Assembly (NCBI GenBank): GCA_004561785.1 | Contig: SFUB01000023.1 | Span: 1-35,291 of the forward strand | Direction: 5' to 3' | From: a bacterium | Lineage (GTDB): Bacteria > Bacillota_I > Bacilli_A > RFN20 > CAG-826 | DNA: 35,291 bases | Part shown: positions 7,904-14,095 of the stretch, one piece after another | Numbering within the stretch: the first letter of the stretch is position 1 | How the letters are laid out: the number at the start of each line of letters is the position of its first letter | Notes under the pieces: generated by a model | The model's database searches: none | Told to the model about the DNA's origin: nothing | Seen by the model: the letters and a program-made list of their open reading frames with translations, nothing else | Made by a program: the position numbers and the translations under genes

Positions 7904-7932
7904 AAAGGGGAAGGAATCTCGCCTTCCCCTTT
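7904..7932 (-). other. Strong intercistronic hairpin before the primase-helicase gene
   Basis: A perfect 11-bp stem, AAAGGGGAAGG with CCTTCCCCTTT around a 7-nt loop, lies between the DUF669 stop and the primase-helicase ribosome binding site. There is no U-run after it, so it is more likely an RNA stability, processing or attenuation element than a simple terminator. Confidence 0.6.
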
Positions 7933-7945
7933 TCGCGCCGTATCC

Positions 7946-8437
7946 TCAGAACGGCATGTCGTCGTCCGGGATTTCGATGGACGACAGATTTCCGGAAGAC
8001 GGCGAGGCCAAGGTCTGCGCCGGATGTTTCGTGCTCTTGTAGTACTTGATCCTGGTGCGCTCGCGCTTCTCGCCTTGCCATTCGTCGACCTCGTTCTTAA
8101 CGTGGACGAGCAGGAACGATCCGACCATCACGCGGGCGATGTCGTCCACGGTCTCGAATGATGTCCCGTCCTCAACGTGCTGGGTGCCGATCAGTTGGTC
8201 CAGGCGTAGGTGGTTGTATTGGCTCGGGTTGTCCTTCTCCTTCCAGATGTCGTCCCACAGGAAACGGCCCTTGCACGGCTGTTCCACGTCTTCGCGGATT
8301 CTGAATCCGATGGCGATTTTCTCCTTACCGTTCTTCGTGGTGGCCTCCTTCATGGATTCCACGGAGACCTCGTAGTCCCCGTCCGGGATCTTGTCGAAAT
8401 CCTTGTCTGCGTTCGCTTTGCTGAATGTGTAGCTCAT
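7946..8437 (-). CDS. DUF669 protein, probable single-stranded DNA-binding protein
   Basis: The 163-aa product has the DUF669 pattern: DFDKIPDGDYEVSVESMKEA near residue 15, IGFRIREDVEQPCKGRFLWDDIW near 45, and a VGSFLLVHVKNE strand near 110. It ends in a disordered tail with EIPDDDMPF, like the acidic tip of bacterial SSB. DUF669 genes commonly sit in phage replication modules beside Sak4/RecA-like ATPases and primases, as here. The ATG at 8437 overlaps the nuclease TGA (ATGA) and has GGAGGAG 8 nt before it. Confidence 0.8.
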   Translation of the reverse strand: MSYTFSKANADKDFDKIPDGDYEVSVESMKEATTKNGKEKIAIGFRIREDVEQPCKGRFLWDDIWKEKDNPSQYNHLRLDQLIGTQHVEDGTSFETVDDIARVMVGSFLLVHVKNEVDEWQGEKRERTRIKYYKSTKHPAQTLASPSSGNLSSIEIPDDDMPF

Positions 8438-9060
8438 TTGCTTTTGCTCCTCCAATTTAGTTCGTATCTTTCGAACAGCCCTTCTTGCCTAAGCCAATCG
8501 GCGAAGGCCTTTATGTCCTGCTCAACCGGGCGGGCTTCGTCCCGGTAGTAGGTTTCGGTGTGCAGCTTCTTCCCGTCGAACACGAGGTATGTGAATTTAT
8601 ACGCCTCGGGGAATAGGGCGAGGTAGAAGCCGTGCTGGGCGCTCCTTATGTATTTTTGGGCCGTGTAGCGCCCAACGCGCTTGATGTCGTATATCACGCC
8701 TGCCTTGAGGCAATCCAATCGCCCGTACATAAGGTATGGTTGCCCGTCTATCGTCTCTTCCTTCATGCCCACTGCTTGGAATTGCCCGCCTTTCACGTAT
8801 GGCGAGGCTTCGGTAAGGCCGGCGTAGGTGTCGCGCTCGTAGTCGATCCCCCTTTGCTGGGCCTCGGTCGTGGGCGTTTTCACGCGGTCGAGGGTGAGGA
8901 GGAAGTCTTGGTAGGCTTTCTTCCTCGCCTCGTCCTGCCTGTCCTCAAGGCTAAGTGGGTTATCGTCGCTGTCCTTGAGGTTCTCGCCGGCTGCCTCGAT
9001 GTACTTCCACGCGTTGATTAGGCTAGGCGTTATCAGCAAACGATTTAGTTGCTTTGTCAT
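8434..9060 (-). CDS. PD-(D/E)XK exonuclease (RecB/Cas4-like)
   Basis: The 208-aa protein begins MTKQLNRLLITPSLINAWKY, the S-x-L-x-x-W helix of RecB-like nucleases. An acidic GIDYERD stretch follows, then YGRLDCLKAGVIYDIKRVGRY with the D and D-x-K metal-binding residues, and QHGFYLALFPEAYKF. It likely resects DNA ends and supplies single strands to the Sak4-like ATPase encoded just upstream, with which it overlaps by 38 nt. No Fe-S cysteine cluster typical of Cas4 is visible. Confidence 0.85.
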   Translation of the reverse strand: MTKQLNRLLITPSLINAWKYIEAAGENLKDSDDNPLSLEDRQDEARKKAYQDFLLTLDRVKTPTTEAQQRGIDYERDTYAGLTEASPYVKGGQFQAVGMKEETIDGQPYLMYGRLDCLKAGVIYDIKRVGRYTAQKYIRSAQHGFYLALFPEAYKFTYLVFDGKKLHTETYYRDEARPVEQDIKAFADWLRQEGLFERYELNWRSKSK

Positions 9061-9952
9061 AGGTTGCGCCGATTTCCTTGGCTTTGGCCAACATCATGGC
9101 CCAGAGCTCTTGCTTGGCCGTGAGCACGTCTTTCACTTCGCTTAGGGTTTTCATGCACGCGTTGAGCTCCTCGGCGCTATGGGCCTCGGAAATGGCTTTG
9201 GACGGCCCTTCCATGGCTCTGTGGTATTCCGTGGCTTCCTTGGCTTCCGCGTTCAGGTCTTCGTTGACCTTCTTGAACAGTTCCGTGAGGAAGTTGTTTT
9301 GGCCGTTCTTGCCCAAGTCCGGGACATCGTACACTCCGTGGATCCCGTGGGTTCCTTTGGCGTAGTATCGCTCGCAGTTGGAGAAGCCGATGGTCCTGCG
9401 CGTTCCCTTCATCTCGAGGAAACCGCCCAAGTCCATGTCGTCCCAAATCTCGTCCTTGGTGCTTCCTTCGATTCGGATTCGCAGGCCGGTTGTTTTGTCC
9501 ACGGGGTCGATGGTGACCTCCGAGGCGTGGAACACCACGACGAGGTTCTTGCCAAGGCCCTTGACCTGGGATACGAACTCGGAGAAGCGCTTCTTGGCGA
9601 TTCCGTATCCGGCGAGCGACAGCGTTCCGTCGCTCTTCCCGTTCTTGGGGCTCTCGCGGATGATGGACGGCTTGATGAGCTCGAAGAGCTTGCCTCCCGT
9701 GTCGAGCACGATGGTCTCGTAGGCGGAGAGGTCTTCCTCCGCGATTTCCTTCTTGAGCTCTTCGAACGTCTTGACCACAAGGGTGTCCGTGCGGTATTTG
9801 GCCTCAACGCGGCTCACGCCGTCGTCGAGGTCGATGAGCAGCGGTTTCGGCGCGGATAGGGCCAACGTGGTCTTCCCGATTCCGGGAACGCCGGCGACGA
9901 TCATTGCGATCTTCCTTCCGCTGAAATCCATTTCTTCAGGTTTGACAATCAT
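9023..9952 (-). CDS. Sak4-like RecA-fold ATPase (AAA_24)
   Basis: The 309-aa protein has Walker A GVPGIGKTTLAL near residue 22, PLLIDLDDGVSRVE near 40, Walker B-type ETIVLDTGGKL near 85, and NLVVVFHASEVTID near 145. This is the single-domain AAA_24/Sak4 group, phage RecA-like proteins that act in strand annealing with an SSB and an exonuclease. Both partners are encoded directly downstream. AAGGAG 7 nt before the ATG at 9952 sets the start; the longer upstream reading overlaps the regulator gene. The C-terminal 80 residues are helical and may bind DNA. Confidence 0.88.
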   Translation of the reverse strand: MIVKPEEMDFSGRKIAMIVAGVPGIGKTTLALSAPKPLLIDLDDGVSRVEAKYRTDTLVVKTFEELKKEIAEEDLSAYETIVLDTGGKLFELIKPSIIRESPKNGKSDGTLSLAGYGIAKKRFSEFVSQVKGLGKNLVVVFHASEVTIDPVDKTTGLRIRIEGSTKDEIWDDMDLGGFLEMKGTRRTIGFSNCERYYAKGTHGIHGVYDVPDLGKNGQNNFLTELFKKVNEDLNAEAKEATEYHRAMEGPSKAISEAHSAEELNACMKTLSEVKDVLTAKQELWAMMLAKAKEIGATYDKATKSFADNA

Positions 9953-9981
9953 TTTCTTACTCCTTCTTGTCTTTCGATTCG

Positions 9982-10179
9982 TCAATCTTCGATTTTCGGG
10001 ATCCTCATCCCAAGCGCCTTGCACACCTTTGCCACGGTGTAATCGCGGACGGGGTCTCCGGCCTCGATCTTCACGATGCAAGAGCGATTCACCTTCGCCT
10101 TCTTCGCCAAATTGGTTTTGCTGATCTCCATTTCGACGCGCCTGGCGTATTCGGCCTTCGCGAACTCTTCTTTGGTCAT
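9982..10179 (-). CDS. XRE/Cro-type helix-turn-helix regulator
   Basis: The 65-aa protein is a single HTH domain: EISKTNLAKKAKVNRSCIVK forms the turn and recognition helix, followed by IEAGDPVRDYTVAKVCKALG, typical of XRE repressors. A near-perfect AAAGGAGGTGA ribosome binding site precedes the ATG at 10179. It heads the recombination/replication operon, and its own promoter is covered by repeats that look like its operator, so autoregulation is likely. The same box also appears in the promoter near 3400. With no dimerisation or RecA-cleavage domain it is more Cro-like than CI-like. Confidence 0.88.
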   Translation of the reverse strand: MTKEEFAKAEYARRVEMEISKTNLAKKAKVNRSCIVKIEAGDPVRDYTVAKVCKALGMRIPKIED

Positions 10180-10203
10180 TTGCGTCACCTCCTTTCCTGC
10201 GAA

Positions 10204-10237
10204 CAATTGTAAACAATCATGAGCAATTGTCAACAAC
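10204..10237 (-). promoter_or_regulatory. Promoter and periodic operator of the regulator/replication operon
   Basis: Minus-strand TTGACA (10228-10233), a 16-nt spacer, TACAAT (10206-10211). On the plus strand CAATTG, CAATCA, CAATTG and CAAC begin at 10204, 10214, 10224 and 10234, exactly 10 bp apart, so repeats fall on one face of the helix across both promoter boxes. Confidence 0.8.
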
Positions 10238-10575
10238 TATTTTCTCCTTTCGATAGACCATGAGAAATTGTAATAGGATTTGAGGAAGCGCGATGAGCCT
10301 TCCTTGCTCTCCAAATCCATGTGGATGGCCGTGCCTTCCACCATGTAGGCGTGGAGCCACGCCGTCCCGCGGTATGGGTCGGTTTCCTTCAACTCAATGC
10401 TTGGGTACTCGTAATACCCGCCGTTACCAGAAGGGTTGGCGACGACGATCGCGATTGCGTCGCTTCGCCACACGCCTTCCCGCACGGCTTCCTCGGCCTC
10501 CTTGGAGTTCCCGCACGAGGCCAAACACATGGCGATGGCGGACAATCCGGCCAAAGCGATTCTTCTGTTTCTCAT
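10237..10575 (-). CDS. Small lipoprotein
   Basis: The 112-aa product starts MRNRRIALAGLSAIAMCLAS followed by CGNS: a basic start, a hydrophobic core and the lipobox LASC, so it should be processed by signal peptidase II and anchored on the outer face of the membrane. The rest is a small soluble domain with GGYYEYPSIELKETDPYRG. Phage lipoproteins in an early position can act in superinfection exclusion, but no family match supports that here. The ATG at 10575 overlaps the preceding TGA (ATGA), with AAAGGAAAG upstream. Confidence 0.75.
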   Translation of the reverse strand: MRNRRIALAGLSAIAMCLASCGNSKEAEEAVREGVWRSDAIAIVVANPSGNGGYYEYPSIELKETDPYRGTAWLHAYMVEGTAIHMDLESKEGSSRFLKSYYNFSWSIERRK

Positions 10576-10670
10576 TTCTTTCCTTTCTTCCCGTCCGCGA
10601 TTATCCATATCGCCCCCGACAGGAATATGACGCCGAGCAGCGCGGCGCACGCGATTCCCAATGCCTTCAT
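10572..10670 (-). CDS. Single-pass membrane peptide (32 aa)
   Basis: The start MKALGIACAALLGVIFLSGA is followed by IWIIADGKKGKK: one transmembrane helix and a lysine-rich end. The ATG at 10670 overlaps the upstream TGA and the stop overlaps the lipoprotein ATG, so it sits in a chain of coupled small genes. A spanin-like or membrane-modifying role is conceivable, but nothing specific is seen. Confidence 0.6.
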   Translation of the reverse strand: MKALGIACAALLGVIFLSGAIWIIADGKKGKK

Positions 10671-10789
10671 TTCTTCTTCCCGTTCGTTTTGCTCGCATAC
10701 CACAATATGGATAGGATTCCTAGCGCCAACAAGGTCGGGCACCACACGAATATCCACGTGAGGAAGCGCGCAGCCTCATCGAACGACAC
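10667..10789 (-). CDS. Single-pass membrane peptide (40 aa), GTG start
   Basis: A GTG at 10789 behind GAGGAG opens a 40-codon frame. It begins MSFDEAARFLTWIFVWCPTL and continues with a hydrophobic helix ending in KTNGKKK. It overlaps the 54-aa gene upstream by 14 nt and couples by ATGA to the next membrane peptide. The membrane helix and both couplings support translation. The function is unknown. Confidence 0.55.
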   Translation of the reverse strand: MSFDEAARFLTWIFVWCPTLLALGILSILWYASKTNGKKK

Positions 10790-10940
10790 AAGCGCTCCTC
10801 ATGAACGCGGGAATCCCTTTGTTTATAAGGCTCTCAAGCAATTCGATCCCGTCCTCCTTCCGGTAGAATCCGGGGAACGCGCTTTTGACCGCCTCTCCCC
10901 GTTCGTTGGTCGTGACCATAACGATTTTGTAGAGTTCCAT
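10776..10940 (-). CDS. Small protein (54 aa), first gene after control region A
   Basis: The protein starts MELYKIVMVTTNERGEAVKS and continues through a GFYRKEDGIELLESL helix to a TGA at 10776. AAAGGAGG lies 8 nt before the ATG at 10940. It is the first gene read leftward out of the 11.0-11.2 kb control region, followed by coupled membrane genes. The compact alpha/beta pattern looks like a real folded protein, but no family is recognised. Confidence 0.65.
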   Translation of the reverse strand: MELYKIVMVTTNERGEAVKSAFPGFYRKEDGIELLESLINKGIPAFMRSACVVR

Positions 10941-11018
10941 TCCTTTATCCTCCTTTGGTCCTATCTATCTTCGCTTGCTTTTGCTCGTTTTGCAAATGGT
11001 AATCGCATTTTTGGCGAA

Positions 11019-11040
11019 TTACTTATCTAAAGATAAGTAA
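11019..11040. repeat. Palindrome TTACTTATCT-AA-AGATAAGTAA
   Basis: A perfect 10-bp inverted repeat with a 2-nt centre. Its TTACTTA/TAAGTAA half-sites recur at 11168-11186, on the other side of the long inverted repeat. It is probably a protein-binding operator controlling leftward transcription. Confidence 0.7.
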
Positions 11041-11052
11041 AAATGCGGTTTA

Positions 11053-11155
11053 GTAGAGGGTTATGACAGTTTGCCCCCATTTTCCAAAACTTTTTATATT
11101 TTCTCTTTTTATACGCAAAGGTAAAAAAGGGGGTAAACTATCTACAACCCTCTAC
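11053..11155. promoter_or_regulatory. Control region A: 103-bp inverted-repeat element with embedded promoter-like boxes
   Basis: Arms starting GTAGAGGGTT with AGTTTgCCCCC on the left, and the near-complement ending CAACCCTCTAC on the right, flank an AT-rich core containing CTTTTTATATTTT. Read on the minus strand TTTACC (11132-11137), 18 nt, TATAAA (11108-11113) could drive the genes from 10940 leftward. The whole element is an inverted relative of 28289-28390. No ORF with a ribosome binding site is seen between 10941 and 11264. Confidence 0.65.
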
Positions 11156-11167
11156 TGAACTTGGTGG

Positions 11168-11186
11168 TTACTTACGTAGTAAGTAA
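11168..11186. repeat. Palindrome TTACTTAC-GTA-GTAAGTAA
   Basis: A perfect 8-bp inverted repeat with a 3-nt centre, sharing half-sites with 11019-11040. The pair flanks control region A and is likely bound by the same regulator. Confidence 0.65.
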
Positions 11187-11229
11187 AATTTCTCACCTAT
11201 CGCGTGTGTATACGTGTGCATAGTGAGGC

Positions 11230-11263
11230 TTAAAAAAGAGGGGGTGCTGCCTACCCCCCTCTT
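11230..11263 (-). terminator. Terminator at the end of the virion operon
   Basis: On the minus strand AAGAGGGGG and CCCCCTCTT form a 9-bp stem around a 10-nt loop, followed by TTTT. It lies 2 nt beyond the TGA of the last virion-operon gene. Confidence 0.88.
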
Positions 11264-11264
11264 A

Positions 11265-11480
11265 TCAGTACCAGAACAGCAGCTTGAGCGTTCCGGATCC
11301 CGCAACCTTACCGACCTTTGCCTTCTTGCCTTTGAAGGACACGGTCACGATCTCGGTCCCGTCCCCAGCCTCGCAGGCGAACCGCTTGGTCTGCCCGTCG
11401 AATGCGGATACTTCCTCAAGGTCGAATTCCCCGCCGTCGTACGGCAGGTCTATGGTTTGGATGATCGATTTTAGTTCCAT
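11265..11480 (-). CDS. Small beta-rich protein (71 aa), last gene of the virion operon
   Basis: The protein starts MELKSIIQTIDLPYDGGEFD and consists of short alternating strands (RFACEAGDGTEIVTVSFKGKK, then TLKLLFWY), suggesting a small beta sandwich. It follows three fibre-like genes and is followed at once by the terminator, so a capsid or tail decoration or fibre accessory role is likely. No family is recognised. Confidence 0.7.
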   Translation of the reverse strand: MELKSIIQTIDLPYDGGEFDLEEVSAFDGQTKRFACEAGDGTEIVTVSFKGKKAKVGKVAGSGTLKLLFWY

Positions 11481-11492
11481 GTTATTTCCTCC

Positions 11493-12476
11493 TCAATTCG
11501 GGATGCACACGTCGTCGGTGAACGTGATGGCTCCCAATGACGACAGCGTATGGTTGGCGAACGTGTTCCCGTTCTCCTCGAACACGCGGATGAAGTCGTT
11601 CGATTCCGACCCTCCGTGCAGGTCGATGAGGACAGGCTTTGCGGACAAGGCCGCGCTATAACCGGTTAGCCCGATTCTTTGCCCTCCGAACACGATGCCG
11701 AGGTCTTGATAGGAATCTATCACCACGTTCTTCGAGCTCTTGGCGGTGAAGCAGAACTCGAAGCCTTCGCCGGAGATGGTTACGGTGTGCTGGTAACGGG
11801 ATTTTGAGTAACGGTTTTCCGCTTCGCTTTCCGTCAATATTCTTTTGTATCCACCTGCATAACAGCTCCAATTTCCAACATCGTTTAATAGAAGCTCCAA
11901 GCCCATCTTATAATCGTCGGCAAAATTTCTGTCTTTTAATTCGACACGGAAATGAAGGTAAGAATTTTGAATATAACTTTTTATACGCACTAGATCTCCA
12001 GCGAGGTGTAATGTGTTCCCGTTAACCGCCAAATCAGCTCCGATTTGCGTTGCGGTACCATCGAACCCGATGTGCTCCTGCAATTGCTGAGCGTAATCGT
12101 CAGGAAGACCTGAACCGCCTCCTGAGCCACCTCCGAGCACCCGGCGGAGCTCTTCAGCGGACAGGGGCTCATCGACCTTCTTTAGGCTCCTATTGGCCTC
12201 ATCGACCTCGTAGGTCGCGCACTCTTCCTTGCCGGACACTTCGATGAAATGCGAGCCCAAAGTCGTGCGCAGGTACACGCCGGGGTATTCCCTGCCCTTA
12301 TAGGAGAGGATCGAGCGCCTGACCAACGGCGCTCCTCCGACCGGCAATGGGCCTTTCTCCAAGTCGAACCGGGCGTATTCGCCCGGGCCGTCCAAAACGC
12401 CTAGGAGCGTCTTCTTGGCGTCCCCCAATGCGTCGGCGATTTCCTCGATTCGAGGCTTCTTCATCAAGATTGACAT
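11493..12476 (-). CDS. Tail fibre / receptor-binding-like protein (327 aa)
   Basis: An N-terminal helical segment MSILMKKPRIEEIADALGDA leads to a beta-rich middle. A flexible glycine-serine linker GGGSGGGSG near residue 115 separates this from a C-terminal domain of about 200 residues (NGNTLHLAGDLVRIKSYIQN onward) rich in strands. Modular build, glycine linker and position among tail genes suggest a virion adhesin; the C-terminal domain may bind the host surface. It starts 3 nt after the previous gene ends and probably shares its translation. Confidence 0.65.
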   Translation of the reverse strand: MSILMKKPRIEEIADALGDAKKTLLGVLDGPGEYARFDLEKGPLPVGGAPLVRRSILSYKGREYPGVYLRTTLGSHFIEVSGKEECATYEVDEANRSLKKVDEPLSAEELRRVLGGGSGGGSGLPDDYAQQLQEHIGFDGTATQIGADLAVNGNTLHLAGDLVRIKSYIQNSYLHFRVELKDRNFADDYKMGLELLLNDVGNWSCYAGGYKRILTESEAENRYSKSRYQHTVTISGEGFEFCFTAKSSKNVVIDSYQDLGIVFGGQRIGLTGYSAALSAKPVLIDLHGGSESNDFIRVFEENGNTFANHTLSSLGAITFTDDVCIPN

Positions 12477-12479
12477 ATA

Positions 12480-13247
12480 TCAGTTTCCTTTCAATTCCTT
12501 CACTTGCACTTCTTGGAACGCTCCGACCAACGAGACCTCCGCCATGTCGTGCGTCTGCCAATACAAATAATGCACCGAACCCATGCCAGTGTCCACGTAA
12601 AGCGGGGTCCCGATTTGCGATTCCCCGCTCAGGTAAACTCCGGAGCACGTGACGATGGCACCTCCGAACGCTTCCTTGAGCGTGTCGATGTTCGTGATTT
12701 CCACCTCGCTGACCGCGTTGCCATGAAGGGTTAGCGCGATGACGTCGTGCCTGCCGTTGTCGTACATCGTGATTTGGACCGTCTTCGGGATGAGAACGGG
12801 GATGTCGGATAGGAACGCGAGCGCTTCCTGCTCGTACGCTTCCCCGTATTGTGAATAGAACGGGCGCGGAGCCCCTCCGCAGATGGTGGTCGGCCAAGAT
12901 GTCGAGCCGATGACCGTGCGGAACCTGTCGCCCGCTTCGTCGTCTTTCGCGAAGCGCACGAGGTAGTTCCCGGTCGTGCTCTTGATCCAGTCCGTATCCA
13001 CCTCGGCGAAACTTTGCGGCTGCGTCCATCCATGCGGCTCCGTTAGGCTCGGGAAGTCGCTCCACTTTACCGTCCCGTCCCCGTTCGCGGTAAGGGCCTT
13101 CCCGATGTCCGAAGCGGATTGCCCCGGGAGAGCGTCCACCTCGTTGGACACGAAATACAGTTCGCCCTCCTTCGGCGTTATGCTTTGGTACTGCTGGAGC
13201 GTCAGGTAGTTGATTATGAGTTTGCTTACGTTCTCGTCGGTCGGCAT
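12480..13247 (-). CDS. Tail fibre-like protein (255 aa)
   Basis: The N terminus MPTDENVSKLIINYLTLQQY with TPKEGELYFVS and LTANGDGTVKWSDFPSL is the type of short module that opens many phage fibre proteins. The remainder is beta-rich, with DIPVLIPKTVQITMYDN and VTCSGVYLSGES. TAAGGAGG precedes the ATG at 13247. Its place between two other fibre-like genes supports a virion surface role; the exact domain is not identified. Confidence 0.65.
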   Translation of the reverse strand: MPTDENVSKLIINYLTLQQYQSITPKEGELYFVSNEVDALPGQSASDIGKALTANGDGTVKWSDFPSLTEPHGWTQPQSFAEVDTDWIKSTTGNYLVRFAKDDEAGDRFRTVIGSTSWPTTICGGAPRPFYSQYGEAYEQEALAFLSDIPVLIPKTVQITMYDNGRHDVIALTLHGNAVSEVEITNIDTLKEAFGGAIVTCSGVYLSGESQIGTPLYVDTGMGSVHYLYWQTHDMAEVSLVGAFQEVQVKELKGN

Positions 13248-13259
13248 TGTTCTTCCTCC

Positions 13260-14093
13260 TTATCTTAGAGTCCACCCTTTCCCGGTGGCTATTGCCTTGT
13301 CCTCGTCGGTGAGTTTGTCGAAGTTCTTCGTGCCCATGGTCAAGGTGCGCGAGGTGGTGACCGTTGCCAGGTTGTTCAGGATTTCAACGAGGGCCTCGCG
13401 GGTGAATTTTATTGAATATGAAATGTCGAAGGATACCTTCATGCCGTGCATATGGATGTATTCTATATTCGGGCAATAGCCGAACATATAACTCAAATCC
13501 GTCGCATTACTCACATCAAGCGCAGGGACTGAGGTGATTCTTGAGCAATCGTAGAACATGCTTCTCATATTCGTCGCATTGCTTGTATTCAGCAAAGGAA
13601 TCGACGTTATAGAACTGCAATAATAGAACATATAGCTCATATTCGTTGCATTTCTTGTGTCTATGTTCGGGATTGAGGTGAGAGCGCTGCAATCTTCGAA
13701 CATATGGTTCATATCCGTCACATTTCTTGTGTCTATGTTCGGGATTGAGGTGAGAGCGCTGCAAGTTCTGAACATATTGTTCATATCCGTCACATTTCTT
13801 GTGTCTATGTTCGGGATTGAGGTGAGAGTGCTGCAACCGCTGAACATATAGCTCATATTCGTTGCATTGCCAGTATTCATCGCCGGTATTATGGTGAGTT
13901 TATTGCAACTGCCGAACATATGGCTCATATCCGTCACATTCTCCCAATCGCTTGCTTGCCATAAGCCTTCGAAGGTCGTGGCGGCTGAATAACCGAACTT
14001 CCCACCGGCCTCTAGGTATGCCTTCATGGAAGCCGTTGTCTTCTCAACAGTCCTAAGCGCCGAGATTTTGTCTTTCCCTAGGTAAAGCCCCAT
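13260..14093 (-). CDS. DUF285/BspA-type leucine-rich repeat protein, probable phage adhesin
   Basis: The 277-aa protein opens MGLYLGKDKISALRTVEKTT, then FEGLWQASDWE, and holds seven 24-residue repeats at residues 52-219 of the form NxTxMSxMFxxCxxLTSIPxxxT. This is the DUF285 repeat known from Mycoplasma lipoproteins and BspA-like surface proteins, rarely the main part of a virion protein. The C-terminal 58 residues (FTREALVEILNNLA onward) resemble the usual end of such repeat arrays. No signal peptide is present, so it is more likely a fibre tip than a secreted protein. The ATG at 14093 follows GGAGG and the preceding TGA. Confidence 0.85.
   Translation of the reverse strand: MGLYLGKDKISALRTVEKTTASMKAYLEAGGKFGYSAATTFEGLWQASDWENVTDMSHMFGSCNKLTIIPAMNTGNATNMSYMFSGCSTLTSIPNIDTRNVTDMNNMFRTCSALTSIPNIDTRNVTDMNHMFEDCSALTSIPNIDTRNATNMSYMFYYCSSITSIPLLNTSNATNMRSMFYDCSRITSVPALDVSNATDLSYMFGYCPNIEYIHMHGMKVSFDISYSIKFTREALVEILNNLATVTTSRTLTMGTKNFDKLTDEDKAIATGKGWTLR
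13437..13940 (-). repeat. Seven tandem 72-bp coding repeats (DUF285)
   Basis: Each 72-bp unit encodes one 24-aa repeat. Units 2 to 4 are nearly identical in DNA, sharing TGTCTATGTTCGGGATTGAG on the plus strand, so copy number can change by slippage or recombination. The outer units are more diverged. Confidence 0.9.
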
Positions 14094-14095
14094 CT

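Noticed and set aside
9179..9859. 226-codon plus-strand ORF opposite the Sak4-like gene
   Set aside because: Opposite frame of a gene with Walker A and B motifs; no start signal and no recognisable fold.
13516..13836. 106-codon ORF in another frame of the DUF285 repeats
   Set aside because: Repeated HLNPEHRHKKCDGYE units are only the repeat DNA read out of frame.
13437..13940. CRISPR array or diversity-generating template
   Set aside because: Repeats are adjacent coding units without spacers, and no cas genes or reverse transcriptase are present.
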